Assembly (NCBI GenBank): GCA_038120515.1
Contig: JAYOLW010000003.1
Span: 37,264 to 101,263, forward strand
Direction: 5' to 3'
Length of the DNA: 64,000 nucleotides
Source of the DNA: JADHOX01 sp038120515
GTDB lineage: Bacteria > Pseudomonadota > Alphaproteobacteria > Rickettsiales > JABIRX01
Position 1 is the first letter of the stretch. The number at the start of each line of letters is the position of its first letter. The translations under genes were made by a program, and so were the position numbers. Under the pieces are notes generated by a model that was not told the DNA's origin, did no database searches, and was given only the letters and a program-made list of their open reading frames with translations. Positions 35,186 to 44,150 of the stretch are shown here, one piece after another.

Positions 35186-36187
35186 CTAATCTTTATTTAA
35201 CACAATTCGGTATCTAGCCTCACCTGATTCTAAATGAGCAAATGCCTGGTTAATTTCGGACATTTTAAAATGTTCAATAACAGGTTTGATGTTATGCCTT
35301 GCAGCAAAATCGAGCATTTTAGTGATAGTTGCAGGAGAACCAACCGGAGAACCAGATAAACTTATTTGCCCGGCAATTAATGGAAAAACTCCTGTTGCTA
35401 TTGGCTCAGATACTACGCCAACAAAATGAAGTCTAGCTTTAGGTGCTAAAGTTGAAATTATCGCCTGCCAATTTAATGATGCATTAACAGTTGAAATCAC
35501 AAAATCAAATTTACCAATATTCTGTTCATAAGATTTATCTTTACGTGAATTAAAAACATAATGCGCACCAAGATCTTTAGCTTCTGCAAATTTATTTTCA
35601 CTAGTAAATGCCGTTACTTCACAGCCCCAAGCTTTGTAAAACTGAAGGGCTAAATGACCAAGACCACCAATACCTATAACAGCAACTCTATCAGTTGGCT
35701 TTACTCCAAATTGTAGCAAAGGATTAAAGACTGTAACTCCACCACATAATAACGGGCCCGCATCTTTTAAATCCAATTGTTCTGGTAATTTTACAACAGT
35801 TATATCTTGCGCAATAACTTTCTCTGAAAAGCCTCCATAATTGCCAATTATTGTAGCACTTTGATCTTTACATAAATTATGATCACCTGAAAGACATTGA
35901 TTACAATGTTTGCAATAGCCATTATGCCAGCCGAGACCAACTCTATCACCAACTTTATGATTTGTTACATTTGCGCCAATATTTGCAACAACACCGGTGA
36001 TTTCATGACCACCAACAAAAGGAAATACTGAAATACCCCATTCATTTTTCCACATTGATAAATCACTATGACAAATGCCACAAGAATGAACATCTATTTC
36101 AACATCAGAAGGACCTAATTTTTCAAGATTATAATTAATTTCTGTAAAACTCTCACCGACATTATTTGCAATATATGCTTTAACCAT
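35186..36187 (-). CDS. Zinc-dependent alcohol dehydrogenase (CAD/YahK type)
   Basis: Medium-chain zinc alcohol/aldehyde dehydrogenase. Catalytic zinc site SCGICHSDL and GGHEITGVV, structural zinc Cys cluster YCKHCNQCLSGDHNLC, and NAD(P) motif VIGIGGLGHLALQF. The frame is open to 36217, but the ATG at 36185-36187 begins the typical MVKAYIANN start (333 aa), so it is chosen. Most like YahK/cinnamyl-alcohol-dehydrogenase-type aldehyde reductases that use NADPH. Probably an aldehyde-detoxifying enzyme. Confidence 0.9.
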   Translation of the reverse strand: MVKAYIANNVGESFTEINYNLEKLGPSDVEIDVHSCGICHSDLSMWKNEWGISVFPFVGGHEITGVVANIGANVTNHKVGDRVGLGWHNGYCKHCNQCLSGDHNLCKDQSATIIGNYGGFSEKVIAQDITVVKLPEQLDLKDAGPLLCGGVTVFNPLLQFGVKPTDRVAVIGIGGLGHLALQFYKAWGCEVTAFTSENKFAEAKDLGAHYVFNSRKDKSYEQNIGKFDFVISTVNASLNWQAIISTLAPKARLHFVGVVSEPIATGVFPLIAGQISLSGSPVGSPATITKMLDFAARHNIKPVIEHFKMSEINQAFAHLESGEARYRIVLNKD

Positions 36188-36307
36188 AACCAAATTTAAA
36201 AAATAACATTTATTCAACTCAAATATGAAATTTTCAAGTAATTTATATTTTTATCGACTTTAAATTAAGTATTGATAAGAAAAAATTATAACTTTTTTAA
36301 TTATCTT

Positions 36308-36607
36308 ATGAAGTATTCGATCATTATACTCTCAGGATTATTGTTTTCTTCATGCATGCAATCATCTGCAGGAGTTGCTTTTGTAAACAACTCAACCGAG
36401 GCAGTAGCTGCTTACAATGGAGTTAAAATATCCAAAACTGGAACTTCTTGTTCAGAAACTTATCTTGGAATTGCAGCCATTGGTAGTAACTCTATTGAAG
36501 AGGCAAAAGAAAATGGCAATATTACCAATGTTGCTACAGTTGATACCAAATTTAAAAATATTTTTGGTATTTATCAACATGCATGTACAGTCGTTAAAGG
36601 TAACTAA
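36308..36607 (+). CDS. TRL-like lipoprotein 1
   Basis: A small lipoprotein (99 aa from the ATG at 36308; signal MKYSIIILSGLLFSSC). The frame opens at 36272, but the lipoprotein signal decides the start. The mature domain matches the TRL-like family: SCSETYLGIAAIGSNSIEEAKENG, ITNVATVD, and final HACTVVKGN. TRL proteins lack a known function. It is followed 11 bp later by a second copy; both share the terminal KGN motif. Confidence 0.8.
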   Translation: MKYSIIILSGLLFSSCMQSSAGVAFVNNSTEAVAAYNGVKISKTGTSCSETYLGIAAIGSNSIEEAKENGNITNVATVDTKFKNIFGIYQHACTVVKGN

Positions 36608-36618
36608 TAGGTAACATT

Positions 36619-36942
36619 ATGAATAAATTAACAAAAACTTTTATTATTGGTTCAGCCCTAATTTTATCAAGCTGTGGAACTGCTGGAATGAGTAAATCTG
36701 GATCAGGGATTTATATATCTGCAACTGATGGTATTCACACTAATAATGATGTCAAATCTAACAAATCTGGTGAGGCATGCATGTATAACATCTTCGGCCT
36801 TGTGGCTTCTGGTGATATCTCTGTTGCGGCTGCTAAAGAAGCTGGTAATATTACTAATGTTGCATCAATTGAAAGAACTAATTTAGGTATCAACTATCCT
36901 GTAAGTTTTGCAAAAACATGTACTATTATCAAAGGTAACTAA
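36619..36942 (+). CDS. TRL-like lipoprotein 2
   Basis: 107 residues with lipoprotein signal MNKLTKTFIIGSALILSSC. The TRL-like domain is the same as in the preceding gene: ACMYNIFGLVASGDISVAAAKEAG, ITNVASIE and KTCTIIKGN. It is a tandem paralogue; sequence similarity is greatest in the C-terminal half. A strong terminator follows at 36968-36992. Confidence 0.82.
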   Translation: MNKLTKTFIIGSALILSSCGTAGMSKSGSGIYISATDGIHTNNDVKSNKSGEACMYNIFGLVASGDISVAAAKEAGNITNVASIERTNLGINYPVSFAKTCTIIKGN

Positions 36943-36967
36943 TAAATCATTATTAGTTCAAAAAATT

Positions 36968-36992
36968 AAAGCCCGCTTTGGCGGGCTTTTTT
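36968..36992 (+). terminator. Rho-independent terminator
   Basis: GCCCGC, TTTG, GCGGGC with flanking AAA/TTT, followed by six T. It ends the TRL lipoprotein pair and may also serve the convergent foldase gene. Confidence 0.88.
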
Positions 36993-37017
36993 CATTTCTA
37001 AAAACGGAAAAAACTTA

Positions 37018-37878
37018 TTAATTAACAATTACAATATTGGCATTTGCTAGAGTTTCTTTCACAAATTCTTGAACATTTTTTCTAGCCATTGTTTGCGCCA
37101 AACCATCTTTGGCATCTTTGAAATTATTAATTTTGGCAGGCCTTCTTTCTTCTAATTTTACAATCATCCATTTATCTGAAACTAGAAATACATCGGAGAT
37201 CTGACCTTGATTTAAATCTTTAGAATTAGTTAAAATTTCAGCAGGTAATGCATCTTCAATAATAAAACCAATATCACCACCATTTTTAGCAGATTGTTCA
37301 TCAATAGAATTAGCCTTAGCAAGATCAGCAAAACTATTAGGAGCTTTAACTAATTTAGCATGGATAGAATCCGCATCAGTTTGTTTATCAACTATTATAT
37401 ATCTTAACCTTAGATCTTCTTTATCTTTAAAAGCTTCTAATAATTTGTCATATTGATTCTGCAAAGCCTCATCAGTAATTTTAGCTTTAGCAATTTCTGA
37501 TAAATATTTTTGTTTTAAAAGATCCATTTTATATTGTTTAACAGATTCTTGAAACATTTTATCTTGATGATAATTTGCCTCCATTGCTTTTTGATAAACG
37601 ATTTTTTGCATCACAACTTCATTTATAATTGTTTGCTGTTGTTCTGGATTTAGATCATCAAAGCTTATATTTGCCAGTTGTTGGTTTTGAAATGATAATT
37701 TACGAATTTGAATATTAACATCTTCAGTTGTAACAACACCATCATTGAAATTTGCAATAATAACACCTTGGCTTGTTTCACCATTTTTATTTAGAAACTT
37801 GTAAGCAACAAAAGACAGTGTAAATAATGCAAAAACAACAAAAATAATTAATAGTAACTTCTTATTTTTCATGATCAT
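37018..37878 (-). CDS. Parvulin-type peptidyl-prolyl isomerase, membrane-anchored
   Basis: 286 residues: an N-terminal membrane anchor (about 6-28, LLLIIFVVFALFTLSFVAY), a SurA-like helical chaperone part (about 40-140), and a parvulin rotamase domain (about 140-245, LRYIIVDKQ...FADLAKANSIDEQSAKNGGDIGFI...). It is like PrsA/PpiC foldases and should help outer-membrane or periplasmic proteins fold. Start may be Met1 or Met3. No close operon partner. Confidence 0.86.
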   Translation of the reverse strand: MIMKNKKLLLIIFVVFALFTLSFVAYKFLNKNGETSQGVIIANFNDGVVTTEDVNIQIRKLSFQNQQLANISFDDLNPEQQQTIINEVVMQKIVYQKAMEANYHQDKMFQESVKQYKMDLLKQKYLSEIAKAKITDEALQNQYDKLLEAFKDKEDLRLRYIIVDKQTDADSIHAKLVKAPNSFADLAKANSIDEQSAKNGGDIGFIIEDALPAEILTNSKDLNQGQISDVFLVSDKWMIVKLEERRPAKINNFKDAKDGLAQTMARKNVQEFVKETLANANIVIVN

Positions 37879-38220
37879 ATTTGATAAAATTAATTTAAAA
37901 TAACTAAATCATTTAACTATTATGATTATAAAAACAAGGGCAAAAACTTTTATATTCATATCTTTGTATAACATTTTTAAAACATTATAACTTTTCATCT
38001 GCATCGTTAGCATTTACATTACTTTATAGCCACAACTCTGAATATACTTCGTTTTAGAACGGCACCTTTATCGATTAGACGACATTATTTAGGTGCACAA
38101 CTCATATTATTTACAACATGCTAATAATAGCCTTTTACACATGCTTTTTGTTAATTAATCAAAACATTACTATTAAACAACAAATGAAAAGTTGTAGATT
38201 TAAAAGAATATTTCATCTTA
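37879..38220. other. 342-bp intergenic region with a degenerate tRNA-like segment
   Basis: No ORF recognised. It contains the tRNA-Arg-like stretch described at 38024-38092 and promoters for the foldase gene. The rest is plain AT-rich sequence with no clear element. Confidence 0.4.
38024..38092 (-). pseudogene. Degenerate tRNA-Arg(TCT)-like remnant
   Basis: On the minus strand GTCGTCTAATCGATAAAGG resembles a D arm, GTTCTAAAACG an anticodon loop with TCT followed by A37, and GTATATTCAGAG a variable/T-arm remnant. This order and wording recall tRNA-Arg(TCT) genes, but the acceptor, anticodon and T stems do not pair properly. If related, it is decayed. Low confidence. Confidence 0.25.
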
Positions 38221-39594
38221 TTAAAAACTGTATCTTAAACTTAAAAACATATTTGTGTTTTGATTAAATTGATTAAAGAAAGTCGCAATATTATCACCAT
38301 AGAAAAAATTACCTCCAATGGCTGTTGTCCAATTATCATTTAATTTATAACTGATTTTTAAGCGTGTATACCCATCATTATCTGTAGGGCTATAGAAGTT
38401 GTAAAAAGCAAATTTAAGATTTTGATTTAACATCAACTTGGTCAAACGTAAAGTAATCACCTGTCTTAATTTATCTTTTTGATATGCAGGATCTAAAAGA
38501 TTGACCTTATAATTTTTATAATCATCCATTAATTCAAAATAATATTGAAATGATCCAGTAAATTCAGGAATTATCTCTTGCTCATATCCAATTAAGAATC
38601 TCCACTCGCTATTTCTAACAAAAGCATTTACCCCAGATTTATCGTCAAGGCTTTTATAAAAACCTAATTCAGCATTGGCTATTCCTTTAAACAAAGATCC
38701 ACGGGCACTAGCACCATATACAGATAATTTTGGAAAATAATACAAACCTGTTAATTGATTTTGTCCTTCAGGACTTTTCCAATAGCCATTATAAAAATAC
38801 AAAGCAGTTTCAATCGCATTTATATTTTTATATAAACGAACAGCAATTTCATCTTCTTTAAATAATTGAGAATTTTCATCAGTTATAATCAAAGCATCTC
38901 TTCCCACAATTCTGGCAAAATTATTATTGTAATATGAAATTCTACTACCATCTATATAGCGATCACTATCAAAATCAGGTGAATATACAAAATTTAAATT
39001 TACAAACTCAGTAAAATAAGCAAATTTTAAAGCATTTGATGGTGCCTTAAGATATTCATCATCTCGACCAATAAAAAATGAATTCCAATCTTTAGGAAAC
39101 ATATCATTAATAAAAACCAGATCTCCTGTTCCCCAGGTTAAAGTTTGGCGTCCAATTTTAATATCTAAATCATCATTTACCCTATATAATATATTTGCTT
39201 CTCGCAAATCCATCCAACCCTTACCATTTTCTAGGTCAGCTTCGTTATTTTCAGCTACATTATCATATATTAGATCAAAACTTAATGTATAAGTCATGAT
39301 ATCAGATGAATATTCTGAAGTAAAATGTCCCCTAATTTCTGCTACTGATGCATCTTTTTCATATTGATCATCTTGTAAGCGATTACCATATATCGATTCT
39401 AAAAAACCATTAAGTTCAAATGGCAAACTTAATCGCCAATCTGACTGCCGATATTTTATTATATCTTGCTTTGAATCATCACTTAAACCATTTAAAAGTA
39501 ACGCTTCACTATTTCCTAAACCAAAAGGAAGCAAAGGTTCATTAGCAAAAACAAAACTTGGTAATAGTAAAGCAATTACAATAATTTTTGTCAT
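38221..39594 (-). CDS. Outer-membrane beta-barrel (DUF1302-like)
   Basis: 457 residues with signal peptide (MTKIIVIALLLPSFVFA). Features of DUF1302-like barrels: FELNGFLESIYGNR, DLREANILYRVNDDLDIKIGRQ followed by TLTWGTGD, and a final aromatic strand (MFLSLRYSF). It starts directly at the stop of the LolA-like gene, so it is in the operon with the MMPL transporter. This trio of barrel, LolA-like protein and RND/MMPL pump is recurrent in proteobacteria and is thought to move lipids or hydrophobic compounds to the outer membrane. Confidence 0.78.
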   Translation of the reverse strand: MTKIIVIALLLPSFVFANEPLLPFGLGNSEALLLNGLSDDSKQDIIKYRQSDWRLSLPFELNGFLESIYGNRLQDDQYEKDASVAEIRGHFTSEYSSDIMTYTLSFDLIYDNVAENNEADLENGKGWMDLREANILYRVNDDLDIKIGRQTLTWGTGDLVFINDMFPKDWNSFFIGRDDEYLKAPSNALKFAYFTEFVNLNFVYSPDFDSDRYIDGSRISYYNNNFARIVGRDALIITDENSQLFKEDEIAVRLYKNINAIETALYFYNGYWKSPEGQNQLTGLYYFPKLSVYGASARGSLFKGIANAELGFYKSLDDKSGVNAFVRNSEWRFLIGYEQEIIPEFTGSFQYYFELMDDYKNYKVNLLDPAYQKDKLRQVITLRLTKLMLNQNLKFAFYNFYSPTDNDGYTRLKISYKLNDNWTTAIGGNFFYGDNIATFFNQFNQNTNMFLSLRYSF

Positions 39595-40374
39595 TTATCT
39601 TAATTCTTTTCTTGGCGGATTTCTAAGATATCTTTCAGTAAATAAATCCTCAGCAAAACCAATATCATAATCAACATTACTATAACTCATAATTGTATAA
39701 CCACCAATATTAGAATCTGAAACTTTTGCTGCAGTAACGGTTTGATATCCTTCTACATCTTCTATTTTTAAAACTTCAAAAACTCGATAGGGTTTACCAG
39801 ATTTATCAAAAAACTCGGCCTTTACAGGTAAAAATGAGGCTTTATAAATCCATGATTTATATTTTGAAAATTCAACAGATTCTGGATCTAAAGGCACGCT
39901 ATTTATTACATAATAATCATTAGTTTCTTCTATTAATTCATGATTATCTTCGGCAGGGTTACGCCCAGAAACATCTTCATAAAAGAAATGAGAACCGACA
40001 AAACTTGTGCGTTTGTCACTTGCAGCAATTCTTTTAACTAAATCTAAAGCTGGCAAATATAACCAACGATCATCATCACTATTAATATTTTTCCAAACCA
40101 AAAATGCAGTTTTGTTAACATCTGCAGGTCTTGTAAAATAAACATAGAATTTTTGGGATCCATCATTTGCATCATCAATATCCTTACGCAATATTGTAAT
40201 ATTTCTTGAGCGTTCTCGTCCCTTTGCATCAGTGATAACCATTTCAACTTTAGCCTTACCATCAACTCCTTGATAATAAGACATATGATTTGCCTTAGTG
40301 ACAATCTCATCTACAGAAATGGCATTGGCATTGATTGATAAAAAAACAACAAAACTAAAAAAAACTTTTTTCAT
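39595..40374 (-). CDS. Outer-membrane lipoprotein-sorting (LolA-like) protein
   Basis: 259 residues with signal peptide (MKKVFFSFVVFLSINANA). LolA-like fold family that accompanies MMPL pumps: KVEMVITDAKGRERSRN, FVYFTRPADV-type segment, WLYLPALDLVKRIAASDKRTSF, VGSHFFYEDVSGR. It would carry a lipid through the periplasm between the pump and the barrel. It overlaps the transporter gene by 20 bp and is flush with the barrel gene. Confidence 0.85.
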   Translation of the reverse strand: MKKVFFSFVVFLSINANAISVDEIVTKANHMSYYQGVDGKAKVEMVITDAKGRERSRNITILRKDIDDANDGSQKFYVYFTRPADVNKTAFLVWKNINSDDDRWLYLPALDLVKRIAASDKRTSFVGSHFFYEDVSGRNPAEDNHELIEETNDYYVINSVPLDPESVEFSKYKSWIYKASFLPVKAEFFDKSGKPYRVFEVLKIEDVEGYQTVTAAKVSDSNIGGYTIMSYSNVDYDIGFAEDLFTERYLRNPPRKELR

Positions 40375-42940
40375 TTTTCTTCTTCTTAAAAATAAAATTT
40401 TTACTAACAGTGATTATTGCTGGTAACAAAAATAGTGTTGCAGCGCCAGCAAAGAATAAAATTGCCGAAATAAATATACCAACTGTTTTATACGGAACTA
40501 AAGGAGCAGCAAGCAGTGGCAAGAATCCAACTCCAATTACCACAACATTTCTTGCAATAGCCCTTGCAGGTTCACCAAAGATAAGTTTGTTAGTTTTCTG
40601 CCAATTACCTTGATACAATTCACGACTTCTGGCCAAAAAATGAATAGCATAATCAACAGCAAGGCCTAAACTAAGAGATGATAGAACCGCAACTGGCATA
40701 TCATAATCTTTACCGACCAAACCAATTAGCCCATAAATCAAACCGATTGTTATTGTCAGTGGAATCATGCATAAAACTCCCCAAACAAATGAACGAAATA
40801 ACAATATCATCATAAAAAGCACAATAATAAAACTTCCTGTGAATGCATCTAACATACCAGACACCATTTTATCTTGCCAAACTGTATTGATATAAGTAAG
40901 CCCAAACCATCTTGCTTGAATAGCAAAAGGCGCAGTATTATTATCAAGGAATTCATCTACTGCAGCTACAACTTTATTCATATCTTTATTGTCACCAGTT
41001 TTTAACTGTAACCAAAGATTAGTACTTTTATAGTCAGGAGTTACAAAATGCCAAAGGTCATGAGGTCTATGACTACTTTGATAAGTAATCAAAGTTTGTG
41101 CAATTGCGGCTTTAGAATTAGGAATAATAAATTGATCATTAGAACCAAGAAATAATTCCCTATGCACAGTTTTTACAATATCAGGCAAAGCATTACTCTT
41201 ACCAACTAAGTTTGTCGTTAAGAGGTAATTCTGTAAACTTGCTATATATTTTAACATTTGTGGATCTTTAAAAATCTCATCCGATTGTTTAAACTGATCT
41301 ACAACAATTAAGGCTACATCCCAATCTTCCCATTCTTGATCAGTTTGTGCAGCATCTTGTTTATCAAGAATATAATTTATCAAAGCCTCAATAAGGCCAT
41401 CATAATATTCATAGTTTGCAATAAAATTTTTTATATCAGAATAAACAAAATTATTAATGATAGATAATTCAGCTAGAATGTTATCTTTAAGATTAATTTT
41501 AACATCTTGTTTTATTGGCGCCAATTCTAAATACGCCATATATGTTCCAGCAAATTTTTCATTTAAGGCCAAATCAGCAACTCTTATATCATGTGATTTT
41601 ACAAACCATTTTACTGGATTATCATTTATCTGAATTTTACCAATACCATAATATGCTACTCCCGCCAATATAAAAGCAGACAAAATTACTATCCTAGCAC
41701 GATTATATGTAAATTCTCCGATAGCTTTAAGTAATTTGGTTAGAAAGGTTGATTCTTGCAAATGATTCAGACCAAAACCTTTAAGTGAATGCTCAGATAG
41801 AAGCATTATATATGCAGGAACTAATGTAATTGTTAAAATCCAAGCAAAGAAAACACCAATTGCTATAAAAATTCCAAAAATTTGCACTGGCGGAATTGGT
41901 GTAAAAGCTAATGAGGCAAAACCAGCACATGTTGTAACTGAAGTGTAAAACATTGGTTTTGATAACTCATCCATTACCTGTAGCAAAGTTTGCTTACGCT
42001 GTAAATTTTTTGGATATTTATCAAAGAAATCTGATAAAATATGCACCGCATCAAGAACCGCTATAGGCATGATAAAAATTGGAATCATAGAGCTCATGAT
42101 ATGGACTGTATTTCCAGTTATAACCAACAATCCCATTGTTATCAGAACCGAAATCATAGCTACAATCATTGGGGCAATGATAATATTTGTATGCCTAAAG
42201 AACAACCACATGAGCAAAAATATTAATATCATCGCCATAGGAGCCGAGACCGCCATTTGTACAAACATTTCAACACCAAATTGATCTTGGGCAATTGGTA
42301 AACCAGTAATATGATATTGATCAGGACTATCAAATTCAGATATTTTCTGGCGTAATTTTTCAGCAATTTCAAAACTAACATTTTTTGAAGTTATTGGAAT
42401 ATAAAGTGCCAAAGCTTTATTATCATCAGAGATTAAAGTATTCTTTAAGAAAGGAATATTAGCAGCCTTTTTGGCAATTTCTAAAGCAGATTGATCATTT
42501 GCAGGTGGAGTTTGCATAAGCCATTCAAAACGAACAGAACCTATCCCCCCCTGTTCTATATTATCAACAGTTGAGGGCGCAATAATATCTGAAGCAATTA
42601 CACCTGATAAAGTTTTAGCATATTCAGTTAGCTCATAAATATTTTTTAATGTTTTTGCATTGAACACACCATTTTCGCTTTGATCATTGATCACACCCAC
42701 AACGATTATATCATTAAGATCAAATTTTTTTTTCATCTCATTATGAAAAACTCTAACCTCTTCATTTTCTGATAGCATATTTTCAGGATCAGTATCAATT
42801 CTAAGGGGATTTAAAAAATGATCTAAAGATGGATTAAATGTCGGAATAAGTACTAACAATATAAGAATAACGCTGATTACAGCCGAAGACCAAAACCATA
42901 ATTTTGGTCTACGAATAGCATGTAAGGACAAAGACAACAT
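40355..42940 (-). CDS. MMPL/RND-type lipid exporter
   Basis: 861 residues with the RND/MMPL arrangement: a first helix, a large periplasmic loop (about 45-215), five helices with the ALMW-type core, a second linker, then the repeat (second periplasmic loop about 430-680 and helices at 690-855). It resembles HpnN-like hydrophobe exporters rather than drug pumps. It should transport a lipid or sterol-like molecule out of the inner membrane. Next gene upstream is DUF2892 (9 bp). Confidence 0.84.
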   Translation of the reverse strand: MLSLSLHAIRRPKLWFWSSAVISVILILLVLIPTFNPSLDHFLNPLRIDTDPENMLSENEEVRVFHNEMKKKFDLNDIIVVGVINDQSENGVFNAKTLKNIYELTEYAKTLSGVIASDIIAPSTVDNIEQGGIGSVRFEWLMQTPPANDQSALEIAKKAANIPFLKNTLISDDNKALALYIPITSKNVSFEIAEKLRQKISEFDSPDQYHITGLPIAQDQFGVEMFVQMAVSAPMAMILIFLLMWLFFRHTNIIIAPMIVAMISVLITMGLLVITGNTVHIMSSMIPIFIMPIAVLDAVHILSDFFDKYPKNLQRKQTLLQVMDELSKPMFYTSVTTCAGFASLAFTPIPPVQIFGIFIAIGVFFAWILTITLVPAYIMLLSEHSLKGFGLNHLQESTFLTKLLKAIGEFTYNRARIVILSAFILAGVAYYGIGKIQINDNPVKWFVKSHDIRVADLALNEKFAGTYMAYLELAPIKQDVKINLKDNILAELSIINNFVYSDIKNFIANYEYYDGLIEALINYILDKQDAAQTDQEWEDWDVALIVVDQFKQSDEIFKDPQMLKYIASLQNYLLTTNLVGKSNALPDIVKTVHRELFLGSNDQFIIPNSKAAIAQTLITYQSSHRPHDLWHFVTPDYKSTNLWLQLKTGDNKDMNKVVAAVDEFLDNNTAPFAIQARWFGLTYINTVWQDKMVSGMLDAFTGSFIIVLFMMILLFRSFVWGVLCMIPLTITIGLIYGLIGLVGKDYDMPVAVLSSLSLGLAVDYAIHFLARSRELYQGNWQKTNKLIFGEPARAIARNVVVIGVGFLPLLAAPLVPYKTVGIFISAILFFAGAATLFLLPAIITVSKNFIFKKKKNEKSFF

Positions 42941-42949
42941 CGTATATAC

Positions 42950-43153
42950 TTATTTAAAAGCTTCACCCGGTTTAAAACCAAATTTCTTTAAAATAAGCGC
43001 CAAAGGACAAAAACCTGTAAAGGCAGATTGAAACATATTTAGGCCAACAAAAGCCGTAAGAAAAAGCCAATATTGATGAATCCAAACACCCAATGCAAGA
43101 CTAATTAAAATAACCAACCCCGCAAAAGCAAAAACAAAACGATCAATATTCAT
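42950..43153 (-). CDS. DUF2892 small membrane protein (YgaP-type)
   Basis: 67 residues, two hydrophobic helices, matching the DUF2892 family: MNIDRFVFAFAGLVIL, LTAFVGLNMFQSAFTGFCPLALILKKFG. The motif GFCPL carries the conserved Cys. In sulfide-responsive operons this domain occurs fused to or beside a rhodanese (YgaP), under BigR/YgaV. It is divergent from the persulfide sensor gene at 43227, so it is the first gene of the operon with the MMPL trio. Confidence 0.86.
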   Translation of the reverse strand: MNIDRFVFAFAGLVILISLALGVWIHQYWLFLTAFVGLNMFQSAFTGFCPLALILKKFGFKPGEAFK

Positions 43154-43172
43154 ATTGCAAAACCATATTAAT

Positions 43173-43201
43173 TTAGTATTATCTAATTTAGATTATTCTA
43201 A
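43173..43201. promoter_or_regulatory. Tandem operator, TTAG-N6-CTAA twice
   Basis: Two 14-bp palindromes, TTAGTATTATCTAA (43173-43186) and TTAGATTATTCTAA (43188-43201), sit 15 bp apart in the divergent gap between DUF2892 and the ArsR-type gene. Their position suits binding of the regulator's own dimer on both promoters. Confidence 0.6.
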
Positions 43202-43226
43202 ACAACTAATTCGTCAAGAGCTTAAA

Positions 43227-43526
43227 ATGCGAATAGAACAATTTAATCAAAATGGCTTCAATCAAGCTTTAAAGCTAATAAAATCATTAAATAATTCTAA
43301 AAGACTTATGATATTATGCTTATTATGTGATACCAAACTAACTGTTTCTGAGCTTGCACAAAATATAGGTTTATCCCTATCACCTACCTCACAGCATCTA
43401 GCCATATTAAGAAAAAACTGTTACATTAAGGCTGAGAAAAAAAGGCAAAAAGTATATTACAGCCTGAATAGCCAAGAAGTTCAAGAAATGATATCATTAC
43501 TCAAACATTTGTTTTGTAACAAATAA
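43227..43526 (+). CDS. ArsR-family persulfide sensor (SqrR/BigR type)
   Basis: A 99-residue ArsR/SmtB-type winged-helix repressor. The frame is open from 43155 (TTG), but ATG 43227 follows CAAGAG and matches the family's length. The helix-turn-helix reads VSELAQNIGLSLSPTSQHLAIL. Cys31 (MILC) and Cys97 (HLFC) have the same 66-residue spacing as the persulfide-sensing pair in SqrR and BigR; the metal motif of ArsR is absent. It should repress DUF2892 and the MMPL trio and release them on reactive sulfur. A Cys34 is extra. Confidence 0.85.
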   Translation: MRIEQFNQNGFNQALKLIKSLNNSKRLMILCLLCDTKLTVSELAQNIGLSLSPTSQHLAILRKNCYIKAEKKRQKVYYSLNSQEVQEMISLLKHLFCNK

Positions 43527-44150
43527 ATCAAGCTTTTATTTAGAAAATTAAAAAAATGTGATGAATTCTTACCGTAAAGCTAGTGAACACTCAATAAATT
43601 AAAAATTTATACCAAGGTAAAATTAGGGAAATTTAAGGGAAAGCTATAAAATTAAATTGAGTTGGTAATAACAGATTTGGGACAGTCTCATTATCAATAT
43701 GTATCATATTTAAAAAGCTAAGACCAAAACAAAGACTTAGAAAGCGGCGTTAGCCAAAGAGATAATTGTTAGGCTGATTTTAGCAGAATTTTGTGAAAAA
43801 CGAACAAGAAAAAGGACGACCGAAATTGAAATTTTAAAGCCTCAAACCCTTAGATTTACTGGGCTTAGAGCGTTGATTGTGATTGGAGAAAAATAGAGCG
43901 GAGACGAGGTTAGAACCAGTTAAACTGGCGGTACAGAAGATATGATTTGCGAACTTTTCGACGAATTTATAAACCCAGTATTTATATGGGTTAAAAGCTT
44001 GTTTGGGTCGTCCTAAAAATTTCGAACTTTTGCACTTGTTGAGGCAAGAAGCACCTTTTACAAACTAATAAGATATAATCAGATATTTTTGTGGATATTG
44101 AATCTTTAATAAATTAGCATTAGTTAAACAATTTTAACTAAAATTAATTT
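43527..44150. other. 624-bp non-coding block, unusual composition
   Basis: No credible gene with a start. It is more G+C rich and purine-rich than the surrounding intergenic DNA. It holds three small hairpins (GGCGTTAGCC near 43745; CCAG/CTGG near 43918; AACCCA/TGGGTT at 43972-43992) and a long-range 9-bp inverted pair AGGACGACC (43813-43821) with GGTCGTCCT (44006-44014). Candidates are a structured RNA, or debris of a mobile element. No Rfam family is recognised by eye. Confidence 0.45.
43834..44064 (-). other. 76-codon open frame without a start codon
   Basis: On the minus strand, a frame between TAG and TAA is open for 76 codons but has no in-frame ATG. Its translation contains FLGRPKQAFNPYKYWV and SLTGSNLVSALFF. 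In DNA this AT-rich such a run is slightly unexpected, yet without a start it may be the remnant of a gene or only a by-product of a structured RNA. Confidence 0.25.

Noticed and set aside
37969..37989. Zur half-site (TATAACATTT) between foldase and barrel genes
   Set aside because: Only one half matches; the opposing half-site is missing.
43747..43896. Plus-strand short open frame in the non-coding block
   Set aside because: No start codon and no recognisable product; overlaps the open frame on the other strand.
43527..44150. RNase P RNA, tmRNA or SRP RNA
   Set aside because: Searched by eye for their conserved cores; none is present.
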